Source: Robertkochia aurantiaca (GTDB lineage: Bacteria; Bacteroidota; Bacteroidia; Flavobacteriales; Flavobacteriaceae). From it: DNA of 64,000 bases. Location: positions 1 to 64,000 of the forward strand of contig NZ_JAINZS010000003.1 in the NCBI RefSeq assembly GCF_020166495.1, given 5' to 3'. This document shows positions 18,634 to 29,509 of this stretch, in pieces. The notes under the pieces were generated by a model that searched no databases, was not told the DNA's origin, and saw nothing but the letters and a program-made list of their open reading frames with translations. A program made the position numbers and the translations under genes. Position 1 is the first letter of the stretch. Each line of letters begins with the position of its first letter.

Positions 18634-19142
18634 TTAAGTATTTCGGTGATCTGTTGAGCTATGTCTTCGGGAGAACGCTGATCCACCCCGATCACATGAG
18701 GAGAACGCAGATAGAAAAAATTGCGTTCGAAAAGATGTTTGCGCACAAAATCGTCAAGTTCCTCCTCGCCGAGGTGACTGATCATAGGCCGCTGCTCTTT
18801 TTCATTAGCTAACCGAGCGGTCAGGGTCTCTACCGAAGCCTTCAGGTAAAAAACCTTATCGCTGTGACTCAGGATCTCTTCCATATTATTCCCAAAGCAG
18901 GGAGTTCCTCCTCCCAGCGCCAATACGATATCAGGATTATCATTCAGGGTTTTGGAAAGCACCTCCATTTCCTTTTTTCTGAACCAGATCTCACCATGGG
19001 CACTGAAGATCTCTGCAATCGAAAGTCCGGCATCTTTTTCAATGAGCGTATCGAGGTCCAGATATGCTTTTCCGGTTTTTGCGGCGATCAATTTCCCCAC
19101 TGTCGATTTTCCGCTTCCCATATAACCTATTAATATCACCAT
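18630..19142 (-). CDS. aroK: Shikimate kinase
   Basis: Phosphorylates shikimate in the chorismate pathway. The 170 residues have Walker A GYMGSGKSTVGK, the substrate motif AYLDLDTLIEKDAGLSIAEIF with the Asp, the FRKKEMEVL arginine, the GGG motif ALGGGTPCF and the lid arginine region NEKEQRPMI. Length is normal. Monocistronic, meeting the phosphoribosyltransferase gene tail to tail. Confidence 0.96.
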   Translation of the reverse strand: MVILIGYMGSGKSTVGKLIAAKTGKAYLDLDTLIEKDAGLSIAEIFSAHGEIWFRKKEMEVLSKTLNDNPDIVLALGGGTPCFGNNMEEILSHSDKVFYLKASVETLTARLANEKEQRPMISHLGEEELDDFVRKHLFERNFFYLRSPHVIGVDQRSPEDIAQQITEILN

Positions 19143-19220
19143 GATAATTGAATCAAAATCTCTTTAATATCTTATTTTTAAGGAGGTACAAAAAAATGAA
19201 AAAAATCTATGAAAATCACC

Positions 19221-19250
19221 TTGAAATCTAAATAATTGGTTTTATATTTG
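19221..19250 (+). promoter_or_regulatory. tRNA-Lys/Leu operon promoter
   Basis: TTG (19221-19223), 19 nt, TATATTTG (19243-19250), followed at once by CACCCGCC as in the rRNA promoters. It lies 48 nt before the first tRNA. In between, GAAGGGG (19262-19268) can pair with CCCCTTC (19287-19293) as a leader hairpin. Confidence 0.82.
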
Positions 19251-19297
19251 CACCCGCCTACGAAGGGGTAGGCACTGTAAACAAAGCCCCTTCCAAT

Positions 19298-19370
19298 GAC
19301 TCGATAGCTCAGTTGGTAGAGCACAACACTTTTAATGTTGGGGTCCTGGGTTCGAGCCCCAGTCGGGTCA
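19298..19370 (+). tRNA. tRNA-Lys (TTT), copy 1
   Basis: 73 nt cloverleaf: acceptor GACTCGA/TCGGGTC, anticodon stem CAACA/TGTTG around loop CTTTTAA with anticodon TTT, T-arm with GGTTCGAGCC. Discriminator A; CCA is not encoded. Confidence 0.97.
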
Positions 19371-19383
19371 CTAAAATATTTTC

Positions 19384-19410
19384 AAGCCCTATTTTATTAG
19401 GGTTTTTTCT
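19384..19410 (+). terminator. Weak hairpin with T-run between tRNA-Lys copies
   Basis: CCCTA/TAGGG with an ATTTTAT-type loop followed by six T. Could be a partial terminator or processing signal between the two tRNAs. Confidence 0.5.
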
Positions 19411-19417
19411 TTATAAA

Positions 19418-19490
19418 GACTCGATAGCTCAGTTGGTAGAGCACAACACTTTTAATGTTGGGGTCCTGGGTTCGAGCCCCAGTCGGGTCA
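19418..19490 (+). tRNA. tRNA-Lys (TTT), copy 2
   Basis: Identical in sequence to copy 1 over its 73 nt, 47 nt downstream. Recent tandem duplication is the simplest explanation. Confidence 0.97.
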
Positions 19491-19536
19491 CTGGAAGTTA
19501 AACCTGGTTTAACGCTCTTTTATAGTTTGGTATTTT

Positions 19537-19620
19537 GCTCACGTGGTGGAATTGGTAGACACGCCATCTTGAGGGGGTGGTGTCCGTATGGACGTGGAAG
19601 TTCGAATCTTCTCGTGAGCA
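19537..19620 (+). tRNA. tRNA-Leu (GAG)
   Basis: 84 nt class II tRNA: acceptor GCTCACG/CGTGAGC, anticodon stem CCATC/GGTGG with loop TTGAGGG (anticodon GAG), a long variable arm, T-loop TTCGAAT. CCA is not encoded. Confidence 0.95.
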
Positions 19621-19621
19621 C

Positions 19622-19656
19622 AAGATCCCGGTTGCCGAAGGCAATCGGGATTTTTT
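19622..19656 (+). terminator. Terminator of the tRNA cluster
   Basis: AAGATCCCG..TTGCC-gaa-GGCAA..CGGGATTTTTT hairpin directly after tRNA-Leu. It also forms the left half of an inverted repeat (see 19622-19735). Confidence 0.85.
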
Positions 19657-19735
19657 GTTTCTGCCCGTCGGCAGCTTGCTGAGGTAAGGGGTGGAACAAA
19701 AAATCCCGGACAACCGCGCAGCGGTTGCGGGATCT
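19622..19735. repeat. REP-like inverted hairpin pair
   Basis: Two hairpins with inverted arms: AAGATCCCG (19622-19630) is complementary to CGGGATCTT (19727-19735), and a 14-nt stretch at 19646-19659 is complementary to 19695-19708. The right hairpin has the long perfect inner stem CAACCGC/GCGGTTG. A 16-nt part of its core (19714-19729) recurs exactly at 19822-19837. Confidence 0.75.
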
Positions 19736-19840
19736 TGGAAAGGCGAACCCTCCGATCACCGAGCAAGAATTCTGAAGGAATGCGCAGCGAGGCAATCTTT
19801 CCTTAGCAGGTTTCCGATACACCGCGCAGCGGTTGCGAAA

Positions 19841-20222
19841 TGCAGATTGAGCTACCGGTGATCAGCTATCAGCGAACGGAAATATTTCGTTACCCAGAAT
19901 TTAAATGAGGAGTCGTCTTCTCTCGCCAGCCAGATTCCACGCCTGAATCATCCGTGTCAGGATGACATCACTACTTTGACCCATTACCTAATAACCAATA
20001 ACAAATCAACTAATCACTAGTTAACCGCAATACAGATTGAGCTACCGGCGATCAGCTATCAGCGAACGGAAATATTTCGTTACCCAGATTTTAAATGAGG
20101 AGTCGTCTTCTCTCGCCAGCCAGATTCCACGCCTGAATCATCCGTGTCAGGATAATATCACTACTTTGACCCGGCACCCCAATAACCAATAACCATTTAA
20201 CTAATCACCAGTTAACCTTAAT
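19841..20222. repeat. Tandem duplication, two units of about 190 bp
   Basis: Unit 1 (19841-20030) and unit 2 (20031-20222) match with about five mismatches over their first 142 nt by eye; the remaining tails are looser but clearly related (both hold AATAACCAATAAC and CTAATCAC). Each unit has the small palindrome-like AACGGAAATATTTCGTT and CGTGTCAGGAT. No ORF crosses the unit convincingly. Together with 19657-19840 this fills the 0.7 kb gap; nothing else is seen in it. Confidence 0.85.
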
Positions 20223-20292
20223 GCGGAGAAACCATTTCAGAAGCACCACCAATCATCTCTAAAACCGGAATACAGCTGCTCCAATACAAATA

Positions 20293-20325
20293 AAAAAAAC
20301 CCAGACATTCAGCCCGGGTTTTTCA
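20293..20325 (-). terminator. Terminator of the threonine dehydrogenase gene
   Basis: On the reverse strand AACCC...GGGTT hairpin followed by eight T, 20 nt past the stop. Confidence 0.75.
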
Positions 20326-20345
20326 AATGATTCTATCTTTCCGCT

Positions 20346-21293
20346 TCAGGATACACTCACCTGCAGGTTCTTTAGAATATCTTCGGTCATCGCATCCAAT
20401 CCGTAGTCAGGCTGCCAACCCCAGTCCAGCCTTGCAGTGGTATCATCAATACTGTCAGGCCATGAGTCGGCTATGTCCTGTCTGAAATCAGGCTTATACC
20501 GAATCTCAAAGTCGGGATGGTATTTTTTGATGCTCTCCGCGATTTCCTTGGGAGAAAAGCTGAGGGCCGCCACATTATATGAAGACCTGATACTGATATC
20601 AGCGGCCGGAGCCTGCATTAATTCCAGGGTTGCCTTTATCGCATCGGGCATATACATCATGGGTAAATACGTGTTTTCCTTTAAGAAGCATTCGAACACT
20701 TCACCTTTTAAAGCAGACCGGTAGATATCAACCGCATAGTCAGTGGTTCCTCCTCCTGCTGCCGATTTATATCCGATCAGCCCGGGATAACGCAGACTGC
20801 GCACATCCACTCCAAACTTTTTATTGTAGTATTCACACCAACGCTCTCCTGCAAGTTTGGAAATTCCGTAAACCGTGGTAGGGTCCATCACACAATGCTG
20901 CGGGGTATTCTCCATAGGTGTATGGGTCCCGAAAACCGCTATTGAGGAAGGCCAGTAGACTTTGTCCAGTTTTTTATTTTTGGCTAACTCCAGCACATTG
21001 AGCAAACTCTTCATGTTCAGATCCCAGGTAAGCAAAGGTTTTTGCTCCCCTGTAGCCGATAAGATGGCCGCTAAATGATAGATCTGGGTAATTTCGTAAG
21101 TCTCAGCAAGCTGCGCCATTTTTTCGGCATCCATTACATCGAGCACTTCAAAATTGAACCCTTCATACAGAGACGCTGCGTTTTCATTGATATCGGTAGG
21201 AATCACCTGATCATTTCCATAAAGCTCTGCCAATGCCGCAGTCAGTTCTCTACCCAATTGTCCGCCTGCACCTGTTACCAGTACCTTTGTCAT
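20346..21293 (-). CDS. L-threonine 3-dehydrogenase, extended SDR type
   Basis: Oxidises L-threonine to 2-amino-3-ketobutyrate with NAD. The 315 residues form an extended short-chain dehydrogenase: nucleotide motif VTGAGGQLGREL, LAAILSATGE, PSSIAVFG, and the catalytic YGISK (Tyr-x-x-x-Lys). The YPGLIGYKSAAGGGTTDYAVDIYR and FLKENTYLPMMYMPDA segments fit the UDP-galactose-epimerase-like ThrDH of Flavobacterium. Monocistronic. A different sugar epimerase cannot be fully excluded. Confidence 0.87.
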   Translation of the reverse strand: MTKVLVTGAGGQLGRELTAALAELYGNDQVIPTDINENAASLYEGFNFEVLDVMDAEKMAQLAETYEITQIYHLAAILSATGEQKPLLTWDLNMKSLLNVLELAKNKKLDKVYWPSSIAVFGTHTPMENTPQHCVMDPTTVYGISKLAGERWCEYYNKKFGVDVRSLRYPGLIGYKSAAGGGTTDYAVDIYRSALKGEVFECFLKENTYLPMMYMPDAIKATLELMQAPAADISIRSSYNVAALSFSPKEIAESIKKYHPDFEIRYKPDFRQDIADSWPDSIDDTTARLDWGWQPDYGLDAMTEDILKNLQVSVS

Positions 21294-21429
21294 TATTGTG
21301 CTAATTTGATTTTATGTTGAACCTCAATTTTTGGTATGCAAATATCCCTATTTTTTTTCAACCTGCAGAAATTTGCCGGTCCCATTCCGGCATAAACTGC
21401 TGTAATTTGCCATTTTAACCTTTCCTTGA

Positions 21430-21459
21430 TTGTATATAATATTTAAATTGTTAATTTTG
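21430..21459 (+). promoter_or_regulatory. Promoter of the MerR/B12 regulator
   Basis: TTG (21430-21432), 19 nt, TAATTTTG (21452-21459). The predicted RNA start (about 21464) lies after the first in-frame ATG at 21430, which excludes that codon as the start. A GTTTA half-site overlaps the -7 box. Confidence 0.65.
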
Positions 21460-21480
21460 TTTAAATGTTATATGAAAAGA

Positions 21481-22380
21481 ATGAACAATGTAAAGGTTAA
21501 TTTTAGCATTAAAGACCTTGAGAATCTGACTGGTATCAAGGCTCATACCATACGAATCTGGGAAAAAAGATATAACCTTCTGTCGCCAAACCGAACAGAT
21601 ACGAACATTCGTTATTATTCGCTGAGCAGCCTGCAGAAATTGCTAAATATCACGCTTCTTTACAACAACGGGTATAAGATCTCCAAGATCGCAAAGATAC
21701 CGGATGAAAAGATCCCGGTATTGGTCAGAGAAATCGTAGCTGAGAACAGCGTAAAAAATCACGCTATAAATGCCTTTAAACTGGCCATGATCAATTTCGA
21801 TCAAAGCCTGTTCTTCAATACATATAACGGATTGTTGGCAGAAAGGTCATTCAGGGAGATTTTCTACGAAGTATTCATTCCCCTCCTGAATGAATTGGGG
21901 CTGTTATGGCAAACCGATACCATTTCACCTTCTCATGAACATTTTATTACCAGCCTGATCAAACAAAAGATCCTGATCAATACCGAAAAACTCCAGGCCG
22001 CAGAACCCACAAATCACGAGAAAAAATTTGTGTTGTTCCTGCCTGAAAACGAGATCCATGAAATTGGTTTGCTTTACCTGAATTACGAGATCATCCTCAG
22101 GGGTTATCATTCTATCTACCTGGGGCAAACCGTGCCTTTAGACAGCCTGGTAGATATCATCAAATATCATGATAAAATCACCTTCCTGTCTTATTTCACC
22201 GTAAGTCCTCCGGCTGAAGAAGTAGAGAGTTATATAGAAAATTTCAAGACTATGGTCAATAAGAACCATCAGAACGAACTCTGGATTCTAGGCAAGCAGG
22301 TGATTTCCAATGAGTTGAATAATCTGAATGGAGAAGTAAGGGTTTTCCAGTCCATCGAAGAGGTTGTTAAAGAATTATAA
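21481..22380 (+). CDS. MerR-family regulator with cobalamin-binding domain (CarH/LitR-like)
   Basis: Likely B12-dependent repressor of the adjacent carotenoid genes. N-terminal MerR winged helix (FSIKDLENLTGIKAHTIRIW, RYYSLSSLQK), then the B12-binding helical cap with W-x9-EH (Trp 143, Glu 153, His 154) and a Rossmann-like domain with E-x-H-x-x-G (EIHEIG, His 193), the cobalt-ligand motif. In Thermus CarH the Trp is followed by a His that ligates cobalt after illumination; here it is Gln (LWQTD), so light sensing may differ. 299 residues from ATG 21481; ATG 21472 is also possible. The next gene, crtI, starts 52 nt downstream. Confidence 0.88.
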   Translation: MNNVKVNFSIKDLENLTGIKAHTIRIWEKRYNLLSPNRTDTNIRYYSLSSLQKLLNITLLYNNGYKISKIAKIPDEKIPVLVREIVAENSVKNHAINAFKLAMINFDQSLFFNTYNGLLAERSFREIFYEVFIPLLNELGLLWQTDTISPSHEHFITSLIKQKILINTEKLQAAEPTNHEKKFVLFLPENEIHEIGLLYLNYEIILRGYHSIYLGQTVPLDSLVDIIKYHDKITFLSYFTVSPPAEEVESYIENFKTMVNKNHQNELWILGKQVISNELNNLNGEVRVFQSIEEVVKEL

Positions 22381-22403
22381 AAAAACCGCCTTCATAATTT
22401 TTT

Positions 22404-22431
22404 GTTTAACTTTTGACTATATTTGTTAAAC
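22404..22431 (+). promoter_or_regulatory. Candidate CarH-type operator over the crtI promoter
   Basis: Perfect inverted repeat GTTTAAC-N14-GTTAAAC (28 bp) overlapping a -7 box TATATTTG (22418-22425). It ends 1 nt before the crtI ATG, so the crtI mRNA would be nearly leaderless. The -33 TTG (22402-22404) is only 13 nt from the -7 box. A repeat with the same arm spacing lies upstream of the fasciclin gene. Confidence 0.6.
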
Positions 22432-22432
22432 G

Positions 22433-23896
22433 ATGAACAAAAAAGTAATTATAATAGGCTCCGGTTTTTCTGCTCTTGCAGCTTCCTGCTATCTCGCACA
22501 ACAGGGACATTCGGTACATATTTTTGAAAAGAATAATACTGTTGGAGGTCGGGCCCGGCAATTGAAAAAAGAAGGGTTCACATTCGATATCGGACCAACC
22601 TGGTACTGGATGCCTGATGTTTTTGAGCGATTTTTCGAAGACTTCGGCAAACACCCTTCAGACTACTATGCCCTTCAGAAACTGAATCCCGCCTACCAGG
22701 TATATTTTGGAAAGAACGATTCAGTTACCATAGGTGATACCCTAGATAAAATATGTGAGGCTTTTGAAGAGGAAGAAAAAGGAAGTGCTGTTAAACTGAG
22801 AAAATTCATCAGTGAAGCAGAAGACAATTACGAAATAGCCATCAAAGACCTTGTTTACAGGCCGGGGGTTTCTCCTCTTGAATTGGTTACCCCCCAAACC
22901 ATCAAGAAGATCGGTGCATTTTTCAGCACAATTAAAAAGGAGGTGAGAAAAGAGTTTAACAATAAAAAACTCATTCACATCCTGGAGTTCCCAGTCTTAT
23001 TTCTCGGCGCAAAACCGGGTGATACTCCTGCGTTTTACAACTTCATGAACTATGCTGACTTCGGAATGGGCACCTGGCACCCTGAAAACGGAATGTACAG
23101 CGTAGTTGAAGGCATTGCGGCCCTGGCAATAGACCTGGGCGTAAAAATCCATACGGATATGCCGGTGGAAAAAATACTCGTTGAGAACGGAAAGCTTACC
23201 GGCGTTAAAGTTAAGGGCGAAATACACCAGGCAGACATTGTCTTGAGCGGGGCCGATTATCATCATTCAGAAAGTTTGCTCGACAAGAAATACAGAGGAT
23301 ATTCAGAGTCTTACTGGGAAAGAAAAACCTTTGCTCCTTCTTCTCTGTTGTTTTATGTCGGATTTGATAAGAAACTTGAAAATGTAGCGCATCATACGCT
23401 CTTCTTTGATGTCGATTTTGATGCGCATGCCGAAGCGATCTATGACGATCCCAGGTGGCCTGAAGAACCTTTATTCTATGCCAGTTTCCCTTCGAAAACC
23501 GACAAAACCATCGCTCCGGAAGGTTGTGAGGCAGGAATTTTCCTGATCCCCCTGGCCCCCGGAATTACCGACACTCCCGAACTCAGAGAGCGATATTTCG
23601 AACTGATAATGAGTCGTTTTGAGAAACTAACCGAACAAAAAGTAAAAAATAACGTTATATTTAAAGAAAGCTTTTGCGTAAACGATTTCATAGAAGCCTA
23701 TAATTCCTATAAAGGTAATGCCTACGGAATGGCGAATACACTACTGCAAACCGCTTTTTTACGACCAAAACTTAAAAGCAGGAAGGTAGACAACCTGTTT
23801 TTTACCGGTCAGCTTACCGTACCCGGACCAGGGGTACCACCATCACTCATTTCAGGAAAATTAGTGGCTGAGCTGATTAAAAAACATAATACCTGA
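22433..23896 (+). CDS. crtI: Phytoene desaturase
   Basis: FAD enzyme converting phytoene to lycopene by four desaturations. The 487 residues start with the dinucleotide motif IGSGFSALAASCYLAQQG, then the FDIGPTWYWMPDVFERFF block that marks CrtI, and end in the FAD motif FTGQLTVPGPGVPPSLISG. First gene of crtI-crtB-crtZ-crtD-cruF with gaps of 3, 12, 2 and -4 nt. Together with the second desaturase at 25204 it suggests separate C40 desaturation steps. Confidence 0.94.
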   Translation: MNKKVIIIGSGFSALAASCYLAQQGHSVHIFEKNNTVGGRARQLKKEGFTFDIGPTWYWMPDVFERFFEDFGKHPSDYYALQKLNPAYQVYFGKNDSVTIGDTLDKICEAFEEEEKGSAVKLRKFISEAEDNYEIAIKDLVYRPGVSPLELVTPQTIKKIGAFFSTIKKEVRKEFNNKKLIHILEFPVLFLGAKPGDTPAFYNFMNYADFGMGTWHPENGMYSVVEGIAALAIDLGVKIHTDMPVEKILVENGKLTGVKVKGEIHQADIVLSGADYHHSESLLDKKYRGYSESYWERKTFAPSSLLFYVGFDKKLENVAHHTLFFDVDFDAHAEAIYDDPRWPEEPLFYASFPSKTDKTIAPEGCEAGIFLIPLAPGITDTPELRERYFELIMSRFEKLTEQKVKNNVIFKESFCVNDFIEAYNSYKGNAYGMANTLLQTAFLRPKLKSRKVDNLFFTGQLTVPGPGVPPSLISGKLVAELIKKHNT

Positions 23897-23899
23897 ACC

Positions 23900-24739
23900 A
23901 TGAAAACTATTTTCGACCAAGTCTCTTACCAATGCAGCAGGAATGTTACCATCTCCTACAGCACCTCCTTTTCCCTTGCGGTAAAAATGCTGGCCCCTTC
24001 TATCAGGCAGGACATCTATAACATTTATGGCTTCGTTCGCTTCGCAGATGAAATAGTCGACACCTTTCACGACTTTGACAAAGCCAGCCTTTTCGACGAT
24101 TTTGAGCGTCAGCTTCACGATGCGCTTGAAAACGGTATCAGTCTAAATCCGGTTTTAAACTCCTTTCAACATACGGTAAACCGCTATCAAATTGACCGTG
24201 ACCTGATTGATTCCTTCATGAACAGCATGCGTCTGGATCTTAATAAAAAGGTTTATAGTACACACGAAGAATATAAGGAATATATCTACGGTTCGGCCGA
24301 TGTGGTAGGCTTGATGTGCCTGCAGGTATTTGTCAAAGCCGATAAGGAAAAATACGAAGCATTGAAAGCGCCTGCCATGGCACTTGGCTCTGCTTTTCAA
24401 AAGGTGAATTTTCTCAGAGACCTGAAGGCCGATTATGATGAATTAAACAGGACTTATTTTCCCGGCACCAACCTGGATAAACTTGATGAAGCATCGAAGA
24501 TCAAAATCGTAAAAGAAATCGAAGATGATTTTGCAAAGGGTTATGCCGGTATAAAGGAACTGCCTGTTGAAGCCCGTTTCGGGGTATATACGGCATACCG
24601 TTATTACAGCAAACTGCTTCAAAAACTCAAGAACACCCCTCCTTTGGAAATCAAAAATGCTCGTATAAGAGTTCCCAACTATCAAAAATTTGGACTCTTA
24701 GCAAGATCTTATGTAAATTACCGCCTGAATCTTCTGTAA
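23900..24739 (+). CDS. crtB: Phytoene synthase
   Basis: Condenses two geranylgeranyl diphosphates to phytoene. The 279 residues carry both Asp-rich motifs: VRFADEIVDTFHDFD near residue 50 and the second DLKADYDELNRTYFP, plus the FQKVNFLRD lead-in and SADVVGLMC. Three nt after crtI. Squalene synthases share this fold, but the operon and the motifs favour CrtB. Confidence 0.95.
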   Translation: MKTIFDQVSYQCSRNVTISYSTSFSLAVKMLAPSIRQDIYNIYGFVRFADEIVDTFHDFDKASLFDDFERQLHDALENGISLNPVLNSFQHTVNRYQIDRDLIDSFMNSMRLDLNKKVYSTHEEYKEYIYGSADVVGLMCLQVFVKADKEKYEALKAPAMALGSAFQKVNFLRDLKADYDELNRTYFPGTNLDKLDEASKIKIVKEIEDDFAKGYAGIKELPVEARFGVYTAYRYYSKLLQKLKNTPPLEIKNARIRVPNYQKFGLLARSYVNYRLNLL

Positions 24740-24751
24740 GAAACCCGTAGG

Positions 24752-27331
<2,580 letters not shown>

Positions 27332-27335
<4 letters not shown>

Positions 27336-28030
27336 AAAGGCAAAGGTTGGCCTCTCAGAGTTCCTTTTGAGCGGTAGGGTTGAAACCGGGAGAACAATTC
27401 CTCTTTATACCAGTCTAACTTGCGGGTATACCCAATGGCTTTCACATGTTCATGACTTTTATAAGCGAATGATCGCAAAGCGTCTTCATCAGTCCATATG
27501 CTGAAGGTTGCCATCTGAGTAACCGGCACTTCCCCAATACCCATGGTATAAAGCAATCCTTCGGCATCTACGAGGGGTTTTTGAGAGGTCGGCACATAAT
27601 TCCAGAATCTTCTCAGGTACCTCTTTTTGATAGTTGCACGCGTAATAGCAGCGATATAAGGATTATCCGGACTTATATCAGCATGCGGTTTAAAGGGTAT
27701 TTCTCCGTCCCATAATCCTTTTGCTTTAACATTTTTCATGTAGATGACCCCGATCTCTGCAGCTTGTTTACGATACTTTTTCATGAGAGAGGCATAATCA
27801 AAGAAAACATCTGCATACCGCTCATCATCCCAAACCTGTAACAAGGCGTAGGTATTCCAGTCAGGCCATGGATTGAAATTCTTCTTTCCGCTACCCATGA
27901 GTTTATAGAATGTACAACCGGGAACCTGCCGCAGGGAAGTATGTGCAAACTGCATCATCAAAAACGCCCATAATTTTGAAGAAGCAGAAGTGTAACTAAA
28001 AACAGTGAGGGTTGTGACCTGTTTCATCAT
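27332..28030 (-). CDS. CrtA-like (spheroidene monooxygenase family) protein
   Basis: 232 residues resembling the CrtA ketolase family: FMMQFAHTSLRQVPGCTFYKLMGSG, WPDWNTYALLQVWDDERYADVF and the end WTDEDALRSFAYKSHEHV. In purple bacteria CrtA adds 2-keto groups to acyclic carotenoids, often next to a 1-methoxy group; here it could modify the hydroxylated end made by CruF/CrtD. It is transcribed from the other strand, behind tlpA (ATGA overlap), so its regulation is separate from the crt operon. The ATG at 28030 is chosen over the upstream open frame for the same overlap. Confidence 0.75.
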
Positions 28031-28593
28031 CGTTGATTTACCAAACTGTCGAGCAAATGCTTTACCGATTCTGAATCCCATTTAGCTGAACCGGTCTTTT
28101 CAATCACAATATTTCCCTTCCTGTCGACCAGATAAGTCGCAGGTATACTTCTGGAATACAATTGACCGGGAATCTCTGTTCTGCTGAAGTAAACAGGGAG
28201 GTCGTAAGAATTATCATTCATGAAACGGCTCACCTTCTCCCTTTCATCATTGGCTACAAAAAGAAACTGCACCTTATCACCGAACTCGTTGTATAAATTC
28301 TGCAGGGCAGGCATTTCAGCGATACAAGGCGGACACCAGGTGGCCCAAAGGTTGATTAATATCACTTCCCCCTTGAGATCATGAAACTCCTGTTTTGTTC
28401 CTTCGAGCCCCACTAAAGACCACTCATAATTATTCAGCTTCTCTTGTTCTTCCGGCGATTCAACTCCGGGACTAAACGCGATAAGACGGTTTACATATAC
28501 CTTAATCGTAGTACCCAGGGGGGTAAACAAAATAATGATAAGAAGGGCGATCAATGCTAGATTACCCAGTTTATCCCATTTTTTTTTCTGCAT
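28027..28593 (-). CDS. TlpA-like thiol-disulfide oxidoreductase
   Basis: 188 residues: an N-terminal membrane anchor (LGNLALIALLIIILFTPLG), then a thioredoxin-fold domain of the TlpA/ResA class with WATWCPPCIAEMPAL (WCPPC active site) and the GQLYSRSIPATYLVDRKG cis-Pro region. Probably reduces disulfides of exported proteins in the periplasm. ATG at 28593 is chosen; it directly abuts the T-run of a hairpin. Overlaps the crtA-like start by ATGA. Confidence 0.88.
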   Translation of the reverse strand: MQKKKWDKLGNLALIALLIIILFTPLGTTIKVYVNRLIAFSPGVESPEEQEKLNNYEWSLVGLEGTKQEFHDLKGEVILINLWATWCPPCIAEMPALQNLYNEFGDKVQFLFVANDEREKVSRFMNDNSYDLPVYFSRTEIPGQLYSRSIPATYLVDRKGNIVIEKTGSAKWDSESVKHLLDSLVNQR

Positions 28594-28633
28594 AAAAAAA
28601 GTGCATTTCCTCTTACGAAAATACACTTTTTTA
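28594..28633 (-). terminator. Terminator whose T-tract abuts the tlpA start codon
   Basis: On the reverse strand: AAAAAAGTGTATTT, loop, AAATGCACTTTTTTT, then ATG. The hairpin closes the preceding lipoprotein gene. The T-tract meets the next ATG without a spacer. Confidence 0.75.
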
Positions 28634-28686
28634 GCGTGGTTCCCTGCTTTCAAACGGGGATACCTTTCGCAACCACAAGATCTTAT

Positions 28687-29445
28687 CTAAGGCTCAATAC
28701 GATTTACTGTTATCGAATTCGACAGATCAAAACAACCTTGCAGATCAGCAGCATTCATACCTGCTTCAGCACCGCTAAGCCCATCTTCAAATCGCAGATA
28801 CCAGATCAGACAGACACCGGGACCGGCCTCATCAAAATTAACCCCTTCGACCGCTTCAAGTGTCGGTGGCAAACCCAGTATGTTTCCCTGATCATCAGTG
28901 ATCACCCAGGTACTGTTTGATCCTGAGATCTCAGAATCGTCAAGGGTAATTCCGCTCACAAAATCAGCTTCACCATCAACGAAAAACTCAAAAGGACCGC
29001 CGGAGATTGTTCCGGCCTCGGGTTGATTTCGCTGTACATCGATCGAATTGGAAAGATCAAAGTTTCCTTCAATGTCATTCGCATTCATACCAACTTCCGC
29101 TCCACTTATCTCTCCTTCATATCTCAGATACCAAATGAGACAAAGGCCGGGGCCGGCATCGTCGAAATTCACTGCCTCCAATGCCTCCATGGTCGGGGGC
29201 AAACCCAGAATACTGCCCTGGTCATCAGTGATTACCCAGGTCGCATTCATCCCCATGGCATCAGAGCTGTTGACAGAAATTCCATTAACAAAATCCGGAT
29301 CCCCATCTATACAAAAAGAAAACGGACCTCCGCTTATCGTACCGGCATTGGCAATTATATCGGTTGAATCGTCATCATTATCACAGGCCTGCAACAGGCC
29401 GAGGCACATAAGTATACCCAATGATTTTAAAAGTGTGGTTTTCAT
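28687..29445 (-). CDS. Lipoprotein with two tandem copies of an about 110-residue domain
   Basis: I do not recognise a named function. Signal and lipobox MKTTLLKSLGILMCLGLLQAC (Cys 21) are followed by DNDDD. Residues about 34-142 and 144-250 are two copies of the same unit: AGTISGGPF start, NATWVITDDQGSILGLPPT versus NSTWVITDDQGNILGLPPT, and AGPGLCLIWYLRY versus AGPGVCLIWYLRF, each ending DLSNSI. As I recall, similar repeats occur in large flavobacterial surface proteins. Likely outer-membrane or surface bound. About 60 nt downstream of a Crp/Fnr regulator. Confidence 0.82.
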   Translation of the reverse strand: MKTTLLKSLGILMCLGLLQACDNDDDSTDIIANAGTISGGPFSFCIDGDPDFVNGISVNSSDAMGMNATWVITDDQGSILGLPPTMEALEAVNFDDAGPGLCLIWYLRYEGEISGAEVGMNANDIEGNFDLSNSIDVQRNQPEAGTISGGPFEFFVDGEADFVSGITLDDSEISGSNSTWVITDDQGNILGLPPTLEAVEGVNFDEAGPGVCLIWYLRFEDGLSGAEAGMNAADLQGCFDLSNSITVNRIEP

Positions 29446-29509
29446 CGCTGTTTTGGTTTTAAAAGATTACAGGGGTAAATTACCTCAGCGATTTATAATT
29501 AAATGTCAG

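Noticed and set aside
19313-19822. Several open frames over the tRNA genes and the repeats
   Set aside because: They run through tRNA-Lys, tRNA-Leu and hairpins, which cannot be coding.
21430-21480. Longer MerR regulator starting at 21430
   Set aside because: The predicted RNA start lies after 21430, and family proteins start near MNNVKVNFSIKDL.
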